Shown here one piece after another: positions 49,311 through 57,478 of a stretch of 64,000 nt of DNA. The notes under the pieces were generated by a model. The model made no database searches. It worked only from the letters and a program-made list of their open reading frames with translations, and was not told the origin of the DNA. Source of the stretch: Bacteroidota bacterium (GTDB taxonomy: Bacteria > Bacteroidota > Bacteroidia > Chitinophagales > LD1); NCBI GenBank assembly GCA_947475165.1, contig CANJLD010000007.1:19131-83130 (forward strand), written 5' to 3'. Positions within the stretch are counted from its first letter, which is position 1. Each line of letters opens with the position of its first letter. The position numbers were made by a program, and so were the translations under genes.

Positions 49311-51692
49311 ATGAAGAAAATTTATCTGCTCTCTACCCTGTTTCTTATTGCTCACTTTGCACATGCCCAAGATTTGCGTGGCGACACAATTGACATTCGT
49401 TCGTATCAATTAAAAATTGACCTGAGCGATTTTGCCACTAAAATTTTAAAAGGCAGCGCAACAATCGGTATTAAAGCAAAGAAGAACGGAGTAGATGGAA
49501 TTCACCTCGACCTCTTGCATTTGAACGTAGATTCTGTAAAGGTGAATTCGTTTACAACCGTATTCACTTATAACGATTCGGTGGTAGATGTAAACCTTCT
49601 GGGCACTCTTAATGTAAACGATTCTGCCACAGTCGAAATTTTTTATCACGGCAATCCGTTTCATGCTGCCAACGACTTTGGCGGATTTTACTGGACGGCA
49701 ACTTATGCCTTTAACATTGGTGTAAGCTTTCTTGCCGACCCGCATAACTATGGAAGAGTATGGTTTCCGTGTTTCGATAATTTTGAAGAGCGCAGTTTGT
49801 TCGAGTTTTATATAACAACAAAAAATACACACAAAGCATTTTGCAATGGCATCATGCAGGGTTTTGCAACTGCAGGGAATAAAAAGATTTGGCACTGGAA
49901 ACTTGGGCAGGAAATTCCTTCCTATCTCGCTTCTGTTGCAGTTTCTGATTATGCAACGGTGAACGATACAGTGAATGGAATAAACGGAATTATTCCCATT
50001 CAGTTAGCGGCTAATGCCAGCGATACTACTAATCTTAAAAATCTTTTCGTTCACCTGCACGATGCGTTTCACATTCAGGAAAATATGTGGGGGGCGTATC
50101 AATGGGATAGAGTTGGCTTTTGTATTGTTCCGTTTAATGCCGGTGCAATGGAGCATGCTACCAATATTGGTTTTATGAATTTTTATTTGAATGTGCTGTC
50201 TGCCGAAGCGGAAGAAACGATGGCTCATGAATTAAGCCACCATTGGTTTGGCGATTTATTAACCTGCGAAAGTGCCAGTGAAATGTGGCTGAACGAAGGC
50301 TGGGCGCGCTACAACGAAAAATTATTTCTCGAAAAGCTTTATGGTGATTCTGTTTACAAACAGAGCATGAGAGAACTTCATGAAGATGTTTTACACCGCG
50401 CACATGTTTTAGATGCCAGCTACTTACCGGTAAGCGGAATGCCTACAGAATACACTTACGGAAAAACTGTTTACGATAGAGGTGCTGATGTAATTCATAC
50501 ACTGCGCTGGTATATGGGCGATTCGCTTTTCTTTCATTGCATGAAAAATTTCATGACAGATTTTTCGTGGCAAACCATAAGCACCGCGCAATTGCGCGAT
50601 TACCTTTCGCAATGCTCCGGTATAAATCTTACAGATTGTTTTAATGATTGGGTTTATGCTCCCGGCTTTCCGCATTTCAGTATAGAGAAATTTGTAAATG
50701 AACCGGATGGTGCTGATGGAGGATTGACCAAAGTATATTTACGCCAACGGTTAAATCATGCTCCGCATTTGTATCAGCAGGTACCGGTAACAGTTTCATT
50801 TTTTACTCAAAATATGAATCGCACTGATGTGCCGGTTATAGTAAATGGCGAGTGTGCTTATTTGGAAATTCCTTTAAATGGTTGGAATCCGAATGTATTT
50901 GCTGCGGTAGATTTCAGCGAGAAACTTCAGGATGCAATTACAGACGAATGGAGAATGATTCATAGCACCGGTTCATTCGATTTCGGAACCGCAAAAATGA
51001 TTTTGCAGGTAACTGCAAGTACTGATTCAAGTTTAGTGCGTGTTGAACATAACTGGGTTCGTCCTGAGCCAAGGCACAACAAAATTTCTGGTTTGCATTT
51101 GCATGATAAAAGATATTGGACGGTGGATGGAATATTAAACGCAGGTTTTAGTGCCAATGCACAAATCGAATATGATGGAACGGATGTTTCACTTGACAAT
51201 TCGTTTATCACTAATTCAGAAGACAGCATAGTGGTGATGTATCGCGCCAATGCAGATAGTGAATGGGTTGCAACAAATTCCTTTTCTATAAACACACAAG
51301 GAAATGCAACAGACAAAACCGGTTATGCTACTATCAACGGCATAAGGAAAGGGCAGTATTGCTTTGCCATTTGGAATTCTGCGCTGGCAGATACAACAAC
51401 GACTGAAAGCGATTGTATGTTTACTTCCGTAAATGAAATTGAAAACATAAATGATTTCAGTCTTTTCCCGAACCCGACTAGTGAAAACGTTACACTGAAT
51501 TTTGAAAAGAATATTTTCACCAAAGCAGAATTGGTTGATTTAACCGGAAGAAAATTAATGGAACAAAAAATTTCTGCAGAGCAAAATTCAATTCAATTAA
51601 AGCTGAAAAATTTTGCGTGTGGAACTTATCTTATAACCTTGACCGGTAAAGACACAAACAGAATTTCTAAAAAAATTATAAAGACAAACTGA
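49311..51692 (+). CDS. M1 family metallopeptidase with T9SS type A sorting domain
   Basis: The start chosen is ATG 49311, which gives a clean signal peptide (MKKIYLLSTLFLIAHFAHA); the frame's earlier TTG at 49278 lies inside the upstream terminator. The 793-residue product has an N-terminal beta domain (DIRSYQLKIDLSDF), the gluzincin site His306-Glu307-x-x-His310 with Glu329 eighteen residues on (HELSHHWFGD...WLNEGW), and a C-terminal sorting domain of the SLFPNPTSENVTLNFEKN type ending KKIIKTN. M1 enzymes remove N-terminal residues from peptides using zinc. The substrate-anchoring GxMEN motif reads GAMEH here, which may alter exopeptidase specificity. The protein is probably secreted or surface-bound through T9SS and may serve in peptide scavenging. 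Confidence 0.93.
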   Translation: MKKIYLLSTLFLIAHFAHAQDLRGDTIDIRSYQLKIDLSDFATKILKGSATIGIKAKKNGVDGIHLDLLHLNVDSVKVNSFTTVFTYNDSVVDVNLLGTLNVNDSATVEIFYHGNPFHAANDFGGFYWTATYAFNIGVSFLADPHNYGRVWFPCFDNFEERSLFEFYITTKNTHKAFCNGIMQGFATAGNKKIWHWKLGQEIPSYLASVAVSDYATVNDTVNGINGIIPIQLAANASDTTNLKNLFVHLHDAFHIQENMWGAYQWDRVGFCIVPFNAGAMEHATNIGFMNFYLNVLSAEAEETMAHELSHHWFGDLLTCESASEMWLNEGWARYNEKLFLEKLYGDSVYKQSMRELHEDVLHRAHVLDASYLPVSGMPTEYTYGKTVYDRGADVIHTLRWYMGDSLFFHCMKNFMTDFSWQTISTAQLRDYLSQCSGINLTDCFNDWVYAPGFPHFSIEKFVNEPDGADGGLTKVYLRQRLNHAPHLYQQVPVTVSFFTQNMNRTDVPVIVNGECAYLEIPLNGWNPNVFAAVDFSEKLQDAITDEWRMIHSTGSFDFGTAKMILQVTASTDSSLVRVEHNWVRPEPRHNKISGLHLHDKRYWTVDGILNAGFSANAQIEYDGTDVSLDNSFITNSEDSIVVMYRANADSEWVATNSFSINTQGNATDKTGYATINGIRKGQYCFAIWNSALADTTTTESDCMFTSVNEIENINDFSLFPNPTSENVTLNFEKNIFTKAELVDLTGRKLMEQKISAEQNSIQLKLKNFACGTYLITLTGKDTNRISKKIIKTN

Positions 51693-51694
51693 TG

Positions 51695-51730
51695 GCATGA
51701 CTAAGCCGGCTTGAGCTAAGCAAGTCATGC
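51695..51730. repeat. Imperfect inverted repeat after the peptidase gene
   Basis: gcatgact (51695-51702) pairs with agtcatgc (51723-51730), with a self-complementary aagccggctt segment in the loop. No T-run follows. It begins two bases after the M1 peptidase stop and ends 27 bases before the next start, so it could be a weak terminator or a processing hairpin. Confidence 0.5.
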
Positions 51731-51757
51731 TATCAGTAATACCACAAAAATCAAAAC

Positions 51758-52651
51758 ATGGAAATAAAAAAAGTGTCAGTAATAGGAGCGGGGACAATGG
51801 GCAATGGAATTGCACATGTGTTTGCGCAGAATAATTATTCGATAAATCTGGTAGATGTTTCGCAACCGGCTTTAGATAAAGCTATTGCTACTATCACAAA
51901 AAATTTAGACCGGTTGGTTGCGAAGGGAACTATCAGCGAAGAAATAAAAGCGACAACGCTCAAAAATCTTTCTACAAACACTTCGTTAGAAATTTGTAAG
52001 GATTCTGATTTGGTAGTTGAAGCCGCGACTGAAAAGGTTGACATCAAACTGAAAATTTTTAAGCAGCTCGATGAACTCTGCAAACCGGAGACAATTCTTG
52101 CTTCTAATACTTCATCTATATCAATTACAAAAATTGGTGCGGCAACAAAACGTGCCGATAAAGTTATCGGTATGCACTTCATGAATCCCGTTCCGCTGAT
52201 GAAATTGGTGGAGTTGATAAGAGGGTACACAACTTCGGATAAGTGTGTGAAACAAATTACGACTTGTGCGCGTATGCTTGGAAAGATTCCGGTTGAGGTC
52301 AACGATTACCCCGGTTTTGTGGCAAACAGAATTTTGATGCCGATGATAAATGAAGCAATAGAAACGCTTCATGAAGGAGTTGCCAGGGTAAATGAAATTG
52401 ACACAGTAATGAAACTTGGAATGGCGCACCCGATGGGACCGTTGCAACTTGCCGATTTTATCGGCTTAGATGTTTGCCTCGCAATCCTTAAAGTGCTTCA
52501 CGATGGTTTCGGAAATCCGAAGTATGCGCCTTGTCCGCTGTTGGTGAACATGGTTACGGCAAATTACCTCGGAGTAAAAACCGGAGAAGGATTTTACAAA
52601 TACACGCCAGGTGTGAAGGACTTGGTGGTATCTGATAGGTTTCGGAGTTAG
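51758..52651 (+). CDS. 3-Hydroxyacyl-CoA (3-hydroxybutyryl-CoA) dehydrogenase
   Basis: A 297-residue cytosolic NAD-dependent dehydrogenase that interconverts 3-hydroxyacyl-CoA and 3-ketoacyl-CoA. The N-terminal Rossmann motif VIGAGTMGNGIAHVFAQNNY binds NAD. SNTSSISITKIG and the catalytic-His segment GMHFMNPVPLMKLVELI follow, then the C-terminal helical domain with DYPGFVANRILMPMINEA and MGPLQLADFIGLDVCL. The length matches the single-domain Hbd/PaaH type rather than the multifunctional FadB. It stands alone between an inverted repeat and a TPR-protein gene; whether it serves beta-oxidation or butyrate/PHB-type metabolism cannot be told from the context. Confidence 0.95.
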   Translation: MEIKKVSVIGAGTMGNGIAHVFAQNNYSINLVDVSQPALDKAIATITKNLDRLVAKGTISEEIKATTLKNLSTNTSLEICKDSDLVVEAATEKVDIKLKIFKQLDELCKPETILASNTSSISITKIGAATKRADKVIGMHFMNPVPLMKLVELIRGYTTSDKCVKQITTCARMLGKIPVEVNDYPGFVANRILMPMINEAIETLHEGVARVNEIDTVMKLGMAHPMGPLQLADFIGLDVCLAILKVLHDGFGNPKYAPCPLLVNMVTANYLGVKTGEGFYKYTPGVKDLVVSDRFRS

Positions 52652-52708
52652 CGGAATTTTTTTTCCTGACCCGGAATCAGATTTAATAACCTAAAACCGG
52701 GAAAGGAA

Positions 52709-54001
52709 ATGAAAACAAAACTACTCACACTGCTTCTCGCAGTTTTTACAACCATAGCAGTTGCACAACCTCCAGTAAAAATTGGAAATGAAAACACAGA
52801 CCTGCGCACCGGTGCCATTCAGCACTTTGCTCATACGCGTTACCTCGATTGTATTATGAACTGTCAGCGATTAGTCGCTGTTGGAAATTCGGATGGCTTA
52901 GTTACAGGTCTTATGTCTATGGCTTATGATTCGCTGGTGAATATTGAAGCTGCATCAAAGTCGCATGGAGTGATGTTGGCTTACCGTGTTGATTCTTCTA
53001 TTCTGAGAAGATTAGCTGTTGCCAATCTCTCTCCCGAAATTTATAAGCGAAGCATTATGAAGACCGGTGCTGATTTTTACAATACTAATAGCTATGATTC
53101 AAGCGAAGTATATTTTGCAGAGTATTTAAAATTGGCTCCGAAAGATACGTTCGCTATTTTCTTCCTCGCTAATTCGCAATTCTATCAAGGCAAGTATGAT
53201 GTGGCGATGGTAAATTACAAACGCGTTTTAGAATTAGATTTTAATCGCGCAGACGTGCACAACCTCACCGGTGTGTGTTACATGCTGCAAAATAATTTTC
53301 TGAATGCGCGTGATTATTTTGCTCAAGCAACTGTGCTTGATAAAAATATGGCGGTTGCTTACAGCAATCTCGGCAAAGTTCAATATGGTTTGCAGGATAG
53401 AAATGCAGCTGTGCAAAGTTTAACACAGGCGTATTCGCTTTATCCTAAAGATTCAAATTCTATTGCGCTGCTTTCGCAAATTTATGTGGAGCAGGGCGAT
53501 GATAAGAATGCAGAGAAATTTTTGGCAAAACTTTATTCGCTGAATAGAAACAATGTAAAGGTTGGCTGGAATTTAGTTTCGCTTGCGATGAAGAATAAGG
53601 ATTACGAACACGCTTCTGCTTATCTGCAAAATTTAATTCGTGTGAATCCGAAAAATGCGGAGGCATACAACAAACTTGGTGAAGTATACATCACTATGAA
53701 TAGTTTCGAACAGGCATTTAATAATTATGAAAATGCAATTGCCAAAGCAGGAGAGAACCGTGATTTTCTTTACGGTGCAGGAATGTGCGCGAATAAAATT
53801 GGCTTGTATGGAAAAGCAATTGAGTATTTAAGCAAGGCGACCACGCTTGATGCAGCTTTTGCAAAAAGTTATAAAGAGTTGGGTGATGCATATGCAGGTG
53901 TGAGCAAGAAAAAATTAGCAAAACAGAATTACAAATTGGCGAAGAGCTTAGGAATAGAAAAAGAAATTCAACAGCAGAATCTCTTGCAAGCCAAAAATTA
54001 A
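52709..54001 (+). CDS. Secreted tetratricopeptide repeat protein
   Basis: A 430-residue exported protein: signal peptide 1-20 (LLTLLLAVFTTIAVAQ), a linker with a mostly helical segment (25-100), then about eight TPR units from residue 105 to the C-terminus, with recognisable helices such as GKYDVAMVNYKRVLELD, FLNARDYFAQATVLDKN and GLYGKAIEYLSKATTLD. TPR superhelices act as protein-binding scaffolds; the location is probably the periplasm or inner face of the outer membrane. It has no sorting tail and no enzyme motif. The gene follows the hydroxyacyl-CoA dehydrogenase by 57 bases and converges with argS, sharing a bidirectional hairpin. The interacting partner is unknown. Confidence 0.88.
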   Translation: MKTKLLTLLLAVFTTIAVAQPPVKIGNENTDLRTGAIQHFAHTRYLDCIMNCQRLVAVGNSDGLVTGLMSMAYDSLVNIEAASKSHGVMLAYRVDSSILRRLAVANLSPEIYKRSIMKTGADFYNTNSYDSSEVYFAEYLKLAPKDTFAIFFLANSQFYQGKYDVAMVNYKRVLELDFNRADVHNLTGVCYMLQNNFLNARDYFAQATVLDKNMAVAYSNLGKVQYGLQDRNAAVQSLTQAYSLYPKDSNSIALLSQIYVEQGDDKNAEKFLAKLYSLNRNNVKVGWNLVSLAMKNKDYEHASAYLQNLIRVNPKNAEAYNKLGEVYITMNSFEQAFNNYENAIAKAGENRDFLYGAGMCANKIGLYGKAIEYLSKATTLDAAFAKSYKELGDAYAGVSKKKLAKQNYKLAKSLGIEKEIQQQNLLQAKN

Positions 54002-54010
54002 ATATCACCA

Positions 54011-54045
54011 CCCCTAAGTCCCCTTTAGGGGATTTAGGGGTTTTT
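54011..54045. terminator. Bidirectional terminator between the TPR gene and argS
   Basis: A 13-bp stem (cccctaagtcccc / ggggatttagggg, 54011-54023 with 54028-54040, one G-T pair) with a TTTA loop is followed by TTTTT on the plus strand. It lies 9 bases after the TPR gene's stop and directly abuts the stop of the convergent argS. The CCCCTAA-TCCCC arm is itself a direct near-repeat and resembles a hairpin type I recall from many Bacteroidota genomes. Confidence 0.85.
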
Positions 54046-55822
54046 ACATTTTCTCCGGCACTTCAATTCCTAAAAGTTTCATTGCCTTCTTAAGAGTAAC
54101 TCCCGTTTCGTTAGATAATGCTACACGGAATTTTTTTTCATCTTCTGTTGCAGCGTTCAGAATAGGAAACTCGTGATAGAACTTGTTGTAAAGTTTAGCG
54201 AGCGAATAAACGTAGTTGGCAATTTCACTCGGGTCGTATTTTTCTGCAGCAGCATACACGGTGTTTTCATATTCGCTCAAGTGAATAATCAGTTCGCGCT
54301 CAACATCGCCAAGACTTGGCAGGTTTTTAAAACCTGCCAAGTCTGTGATTGCTCCTTTGCGCAAAATCGCTTTTATACGTGCATGCGTGTACTGTATAAA
54401 CGGACCGGTGTGTCCGTGAAAATCAATACTCTCTTCGGGATTGAAAATTATTTTCTTGTAAGGATTAACGCGCAGCACAAAATATTTAAGCGCACCAAGC
54501 CCTATGGTTTTGTAAAGCGTGTTTGCTTCCACTTCTGTAAAGCCTTCAATTTTGCCAAGCTCTTTTGTTTTCTCTTCTGCAATTCGCAACACTTCACTAA
54601 TCAAATCATCAGCATCGGCAGTTTTTCCTTCGCGGCTTTTAAAGCGACCGGTAGGTGATTCCACCAAAGCGTAACTTAAATGATAAATGCCATCTGCCCA
54701 TTTTTTGCCGAGTTTTTGCAGCGCGAGTTTCAAAACCTTGAAGTGATAATCCTGTTCGTTGGCCACCACATAAATCATTTTCTCCATATTAAAATCTTCA
54801 TGGCGAAGTTGTGCGGTAGCTAAATCCTGAGTAATGTAAACAGATGTGCCATCACTCCGCAACAAAACTTTTTCATCCAGTCCATCCGGTGTAAGGTCAA
54901 CTATCACCGCACCGTCAGGGCGTTTTTTGAAAACATTTTTTTGCAGTCCTTCTTCCACAATATCTTTTCCGAGCAGGTAGGTTTCGCTTTCGAAATAATC
55001 TTTTTGGAAATCTGCACCAAGCAGATTGAATGTTTGTTTGAAACCTTCATACACCCATCCATTCATCTTTTTCCAAAGCGCAACGGTTTCCGCATCATGC
55101 GCTTCCCATTTTAAAAGCATTTCCTGTGCTTCTTTAAAAATCGGAGTTAACTTCTGCGCTTCATCATGGTCAGCAGGCGCATTGGGAATATTTTTTAATT
55201 CTTCTTTCGAAACCTCGTTAAATTTTACATACCAGTCGCCAACAAAATGGTCGCCCTTAATACCGGTTGATTGAGGCGTTGAATTATTTCCGTAACGCAA
55301 ATACGCCACCATGCTCTTGCTGATATTAATGCCGCGGTCATTATAAATATTCACTTTCGTTACATCATAACCTGCAGCTTTTAATATTTCACTCATCGAA
55401 AAGCCAAGCAGCATATTCCGCACGTGACCGATGTGAAGCGGTTTGTTTGTGTTTGGTCCACAGTATTCGAGTACAACTTTCTTATGGTTCGCTGCAAACG
55501 TTCCGTACGCTTTATTTTCCGAAATTTCCTTTAACCGGTTCAGCCAATAAGCATCGGTGAGTGAAAGATTCAGAAAACCTTTTATCACATTGTATTTTGC
55601 AACAATGCCCGATTTCTCTTTCAGTTTGTTGCCCAGTAACTCTGCTGTTTGCTCAGGCGATTGCTTCGATATTTTAGTAAGTGAAAAAACTACAATAGTA
55701 TAATCGCCTTCGTGTTCCTTCTTAGTAATATTCAGTGTCACACTATCTAAAGGAACATCTGCTCCGAATTCTTCTTTAAAAATAGCTGCCGTTGATTGCT
55801 TTAATGTTTGCTCCAGTGTCAT
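54044..55822 (-). CDS. argS: Arginyl-tRNA synthetase
   Basis: A 592-residue class I aminoacyl-tRNA synthetase charging tRNA-Arg. It shows the N-terminal additional domain (1-110), the HIGH motif in KPLHIGHVRNMLLG, the catalytic segments YITQDLATAQ and VVANEQDYHF, the SPTGRFKSREGKT loop in the place of KMSKS, and the C-terminal anticodon-binding domain with IQYTHARIKAIL and a terminal KKAMKLLGIEVPEKM. Residues about 493-504 (TDLAGFKNLPSL) are encoded by a 33-bp palindrome, an in-frame insertion in a variable loop of the anticodon-binding domain. The gene is divergent from the arginine decarboxylase gene, with 78 bases between the starts. Confidence 0.96.
   Translation of the reverse strand: MTLEQTLKQSTAAIFKEEFGADVPLDSVTLNITKKEHEGDYTIVVFSLTKISKQSPEQTAELLGNKLKEKSGIVAKYNVIKGFLNLSLTDAYWLNRLKEISENKAYGTFAANHKKVVLEYCGPNTNKPLHIGHVRNMLLGFSMSEILKAAGYDVTKVNIYNDRGINISKSMVAYLRYGNNSTPQSTGIKGDHFVGDWYVKFNEVSKEELKNIPNAPADHDEAQKLTPIFKEAQEMLLKWEAHDAETVALWKKMNGWVYEGFKQTFNLLGADFQKDYFESETYLLGKDIVEEGLQKNVFKKRPDGAVIVDLTPDGLDEKVLLRSDGTSVYITQDLATAQLRHEDFNMEKMIYVVANEQDYHFKVLKLALQKLGKKWADGIYHLSYALVESPTGRFKSREGKTADADDLISEVLRIAEEKTKELGKIEGFTEVEANTLYKTIGLGALKYFVLRVNPYKKIIFNPEESIDFHGHTGPFIQYTHARIKAILRKGAITDLAGFKNLPSLGDVERELIIHLSEYENTVYAAAEKYDPSEIANYVYSLAKLYNKFYHEFPILNAATEDEKKFRVALSNETGVTLKKAMKLLGIEVPEKM
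54312..54344. repeat. Palindromic element inserted in frame in argS
   Basis: A 33-bp perfect palindrome: 16-bp arms (agacttggcaggtttt and its complement) around one central base. It is exactly eleven codons long, so it does not disturb the reading frame. Its outline (acttggcaggttttt-aaaacctgccaagt) resembles a dispersed palindromic repeat that I recall from other Bacteroidota genomes, which I could not check here. Confidence 0.85.
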
Positions 55823-55900
55823 TATTTCTCTGTTCTTCTTCTAAAAAATATCATTTTTAATCGCGCCTAAAATATACTTTCGCACACAATTTTTTTTGAA

Positions 55901-57295
55901 ATGAACAAACGACAAAAATACCGCGACCTTATCAACCAAACTTTTGATTTCCCGCAGCGAGATTTTAAGGAAGAAAAGAACGTGCTTTTCTGGAACGACT
56001 TGCCGCTGATGGACATTATTGCCCAATACGGAAGTCCGCTCCGCTTAACTTATCTTCCTAAAATTTCGCAGCAAATACAAAAGGCGCGCAGGTTGTTTAA
56101 TTCATCTATTGCCAACAATAATTACAGTGGAGACTATCATTACGGATACTGCACTAAAAGTTCTCACTTCTCATTTGTGCTGGAAGAGGCTTTAAAAAAT
56201 AAAGTGTTTCTCGAAACATCTTCCGCTTTCGATTTTGAAATTATCAAGCGGATGGAAGAGAAGAAAAAATTTAAGAAAGAGCAATACATCGTCTGTAATG
56301 GTTTTAAGACAGATGCTTACGTAAATAAAATCATCGAAGCGTTCAATAACGGTTTCAAAAATGTAATTCCCATTCTTGATAATTTGGATGAAGTAGATAA
56401 ATTCAGTTCCATCAGCGAGCCGATGAATATAGGAATGCGCATTGCTGCTGAAGAAGAGCCGAAGTATGAATTCTATACTTCACGGCTCGGTATTCGTTAT
56501 AATGATATTCTACCGCTCTATGAGCAAAAAATAAAAGACAATCCGAATCTGAAAATGAAGATGCTCCATTTCTTTATAGATACCGGTATTAAAGATGTCA
56601 ACTACTACTGGACGGAATTTCATAAAGCATTGGGGGTTTACTGCGACTTGAAAAAGATTTGTCCTGAGTTAAACACCATCAATCTTGGAGGAGGAATGCC
56701 AATCAAACATTCACTCGCGGCTGACTTTGATTACGAATACATGATCAACGAAATAATTTCGCAGATAAAAACTACTTGCAATAATGAAGGAATAGAGGAG
56801 CCGGATATTTTTACTGAATTTGGCAGTTACACCGTAGGCGAAAGCGGCTGTGTAATTTTCAGTGTGCTTGGTGTTAAACGTCAAAACGACCGCGAAACGT
56901 GGTATATGTTGGATGGTTCGCTGATGAATAACCTGCCTGATGTTTGGGGCTTGTCGCAACGCTTTATTATGCTACCAATAAATAAGTGGGACGATGAATA
57001 CAAGCACGTAAACTTAGGCGGCATTACCTGCGATGTAGGCGATTATTATAACAGCGATGCGCACATTAATCAGGTCTATCTTCCTAAAATTAAACCAGGA
57101 GAAAAATTGTACATCGGTTTCTTCAACACCGGTGCTTATCAGGATACACTCAGCGGGTACGGGGGTATCAAGCATTGTCTGCTTCCTTCTCCACCACATA
57201 TCTTGGTTGATGAAAAGAAGAAGAACGAGTTTACCTATAAGGTATTTGCCGAAGAGCAAACTGCCGAAAGCATGATGAAGATTTTGGGATATTAG
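55901..57295 (+). CDS. speA: Arginine decarboxylase (short, PLP-dependent, fold type III)
   Basis: A 464-residue alanine-racemase-fold decarboxylase producing agmatine from arginine for polyamine synthesis. The N-terminal part holds YHYGYCTKSSHFSFVLEEAL with the expected PLP lysine, then SAFDFEIIKRM, VCNGFKTDAYV and NTINLGGGMPIKHS (phosphate-binding Gly-rich loop). The C-terminal part has FTEFGSYTVGESG and FFNTGAYQDTLSGYGGIKHC with the dimer-interface Cys/Asp-type segment. The length (about 465 rather than 630 or more) is the compact form found in Bacteroidota. It is divergent from argS, so two arginine-consuming genes share a 78-bp intergenic region and possibly control. Diaminopimelate or ornithine decarboxylase are less likely alternatives. 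Confidence 0.88.
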   Translation: MNKRQKYRDLINQTFDFPQRDFKEEKNVLFWNDLPLMDIIAQYGSPLRLTYLPKISQQIQKARRLFNSSIANNNYSGDYHYGYCTKSSHFSFVLEEALKNKVFLETSSAFDFEIIKRMEEKKKFKKEQYIVCNGFKTDAYVNKIIEAFNNGFKNVIPILDNLDEVDKFSSISEPMNIGMRIAAEEEPKYEFYTSRLGIRYNDILPLYEQKIKDNPNLKMKMLHFFIDTGIKDVNYYWTEFHKALGVYCDLKKICPELNTINLGGGMPIKHSLAADFDYEYMINEIISQIKTTCNNEGIEEPDIFTEFGSYTVGESGCVIFSVLGVKRQNDRETWYMLDGSLMNNLPDVWGLSQRFIMLPINKWDDEYKHVNLGGITCDVGDYYNSDAHINQVYLPKIKPGEKLYIGFFNTGAYQDTLSGYGGIKHCLLPSPPHILVDEKKKNEFTYKVFAEEQTAESMMKILGY

Positions 57296-57432
57296 AGCAG
57301 GCAAAAACCCTTCAAAATATTTGAAAACCTGCCCAATAAGCCTATTTTTGGCACGGACACAATTTTTTAGAACTGGAAACCAACAACTTATAACTTGTTT
57401 TGAAAAAAATGAAACATTTTTCAAACGGGTTC

Positions 57433-57462
57433 TTGACAAAACCTTACACACACTGTATCTTG
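57433..57462 (+). promoter_or_regulatory. Promoter of the beta-helix protein gene
   Basis: TTGACA at 57433, a 17-base spacer, then TATCTT at 57456 preceded by TG and extending to TATCTTG; in Bacteroidota terms TTG-N20-TATCTTG. It matches the promoter at 24503 in spacing, extended TG and a CACA in the same spacer position. Just upstream, an AT-rich inverted repeat (tgaaaaaaatg-aaa-catttttca, 57401-57422) could be an operator. Confidence 0.65.
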
Positions 57463-57478
57463 TAACTACTAAACACAA

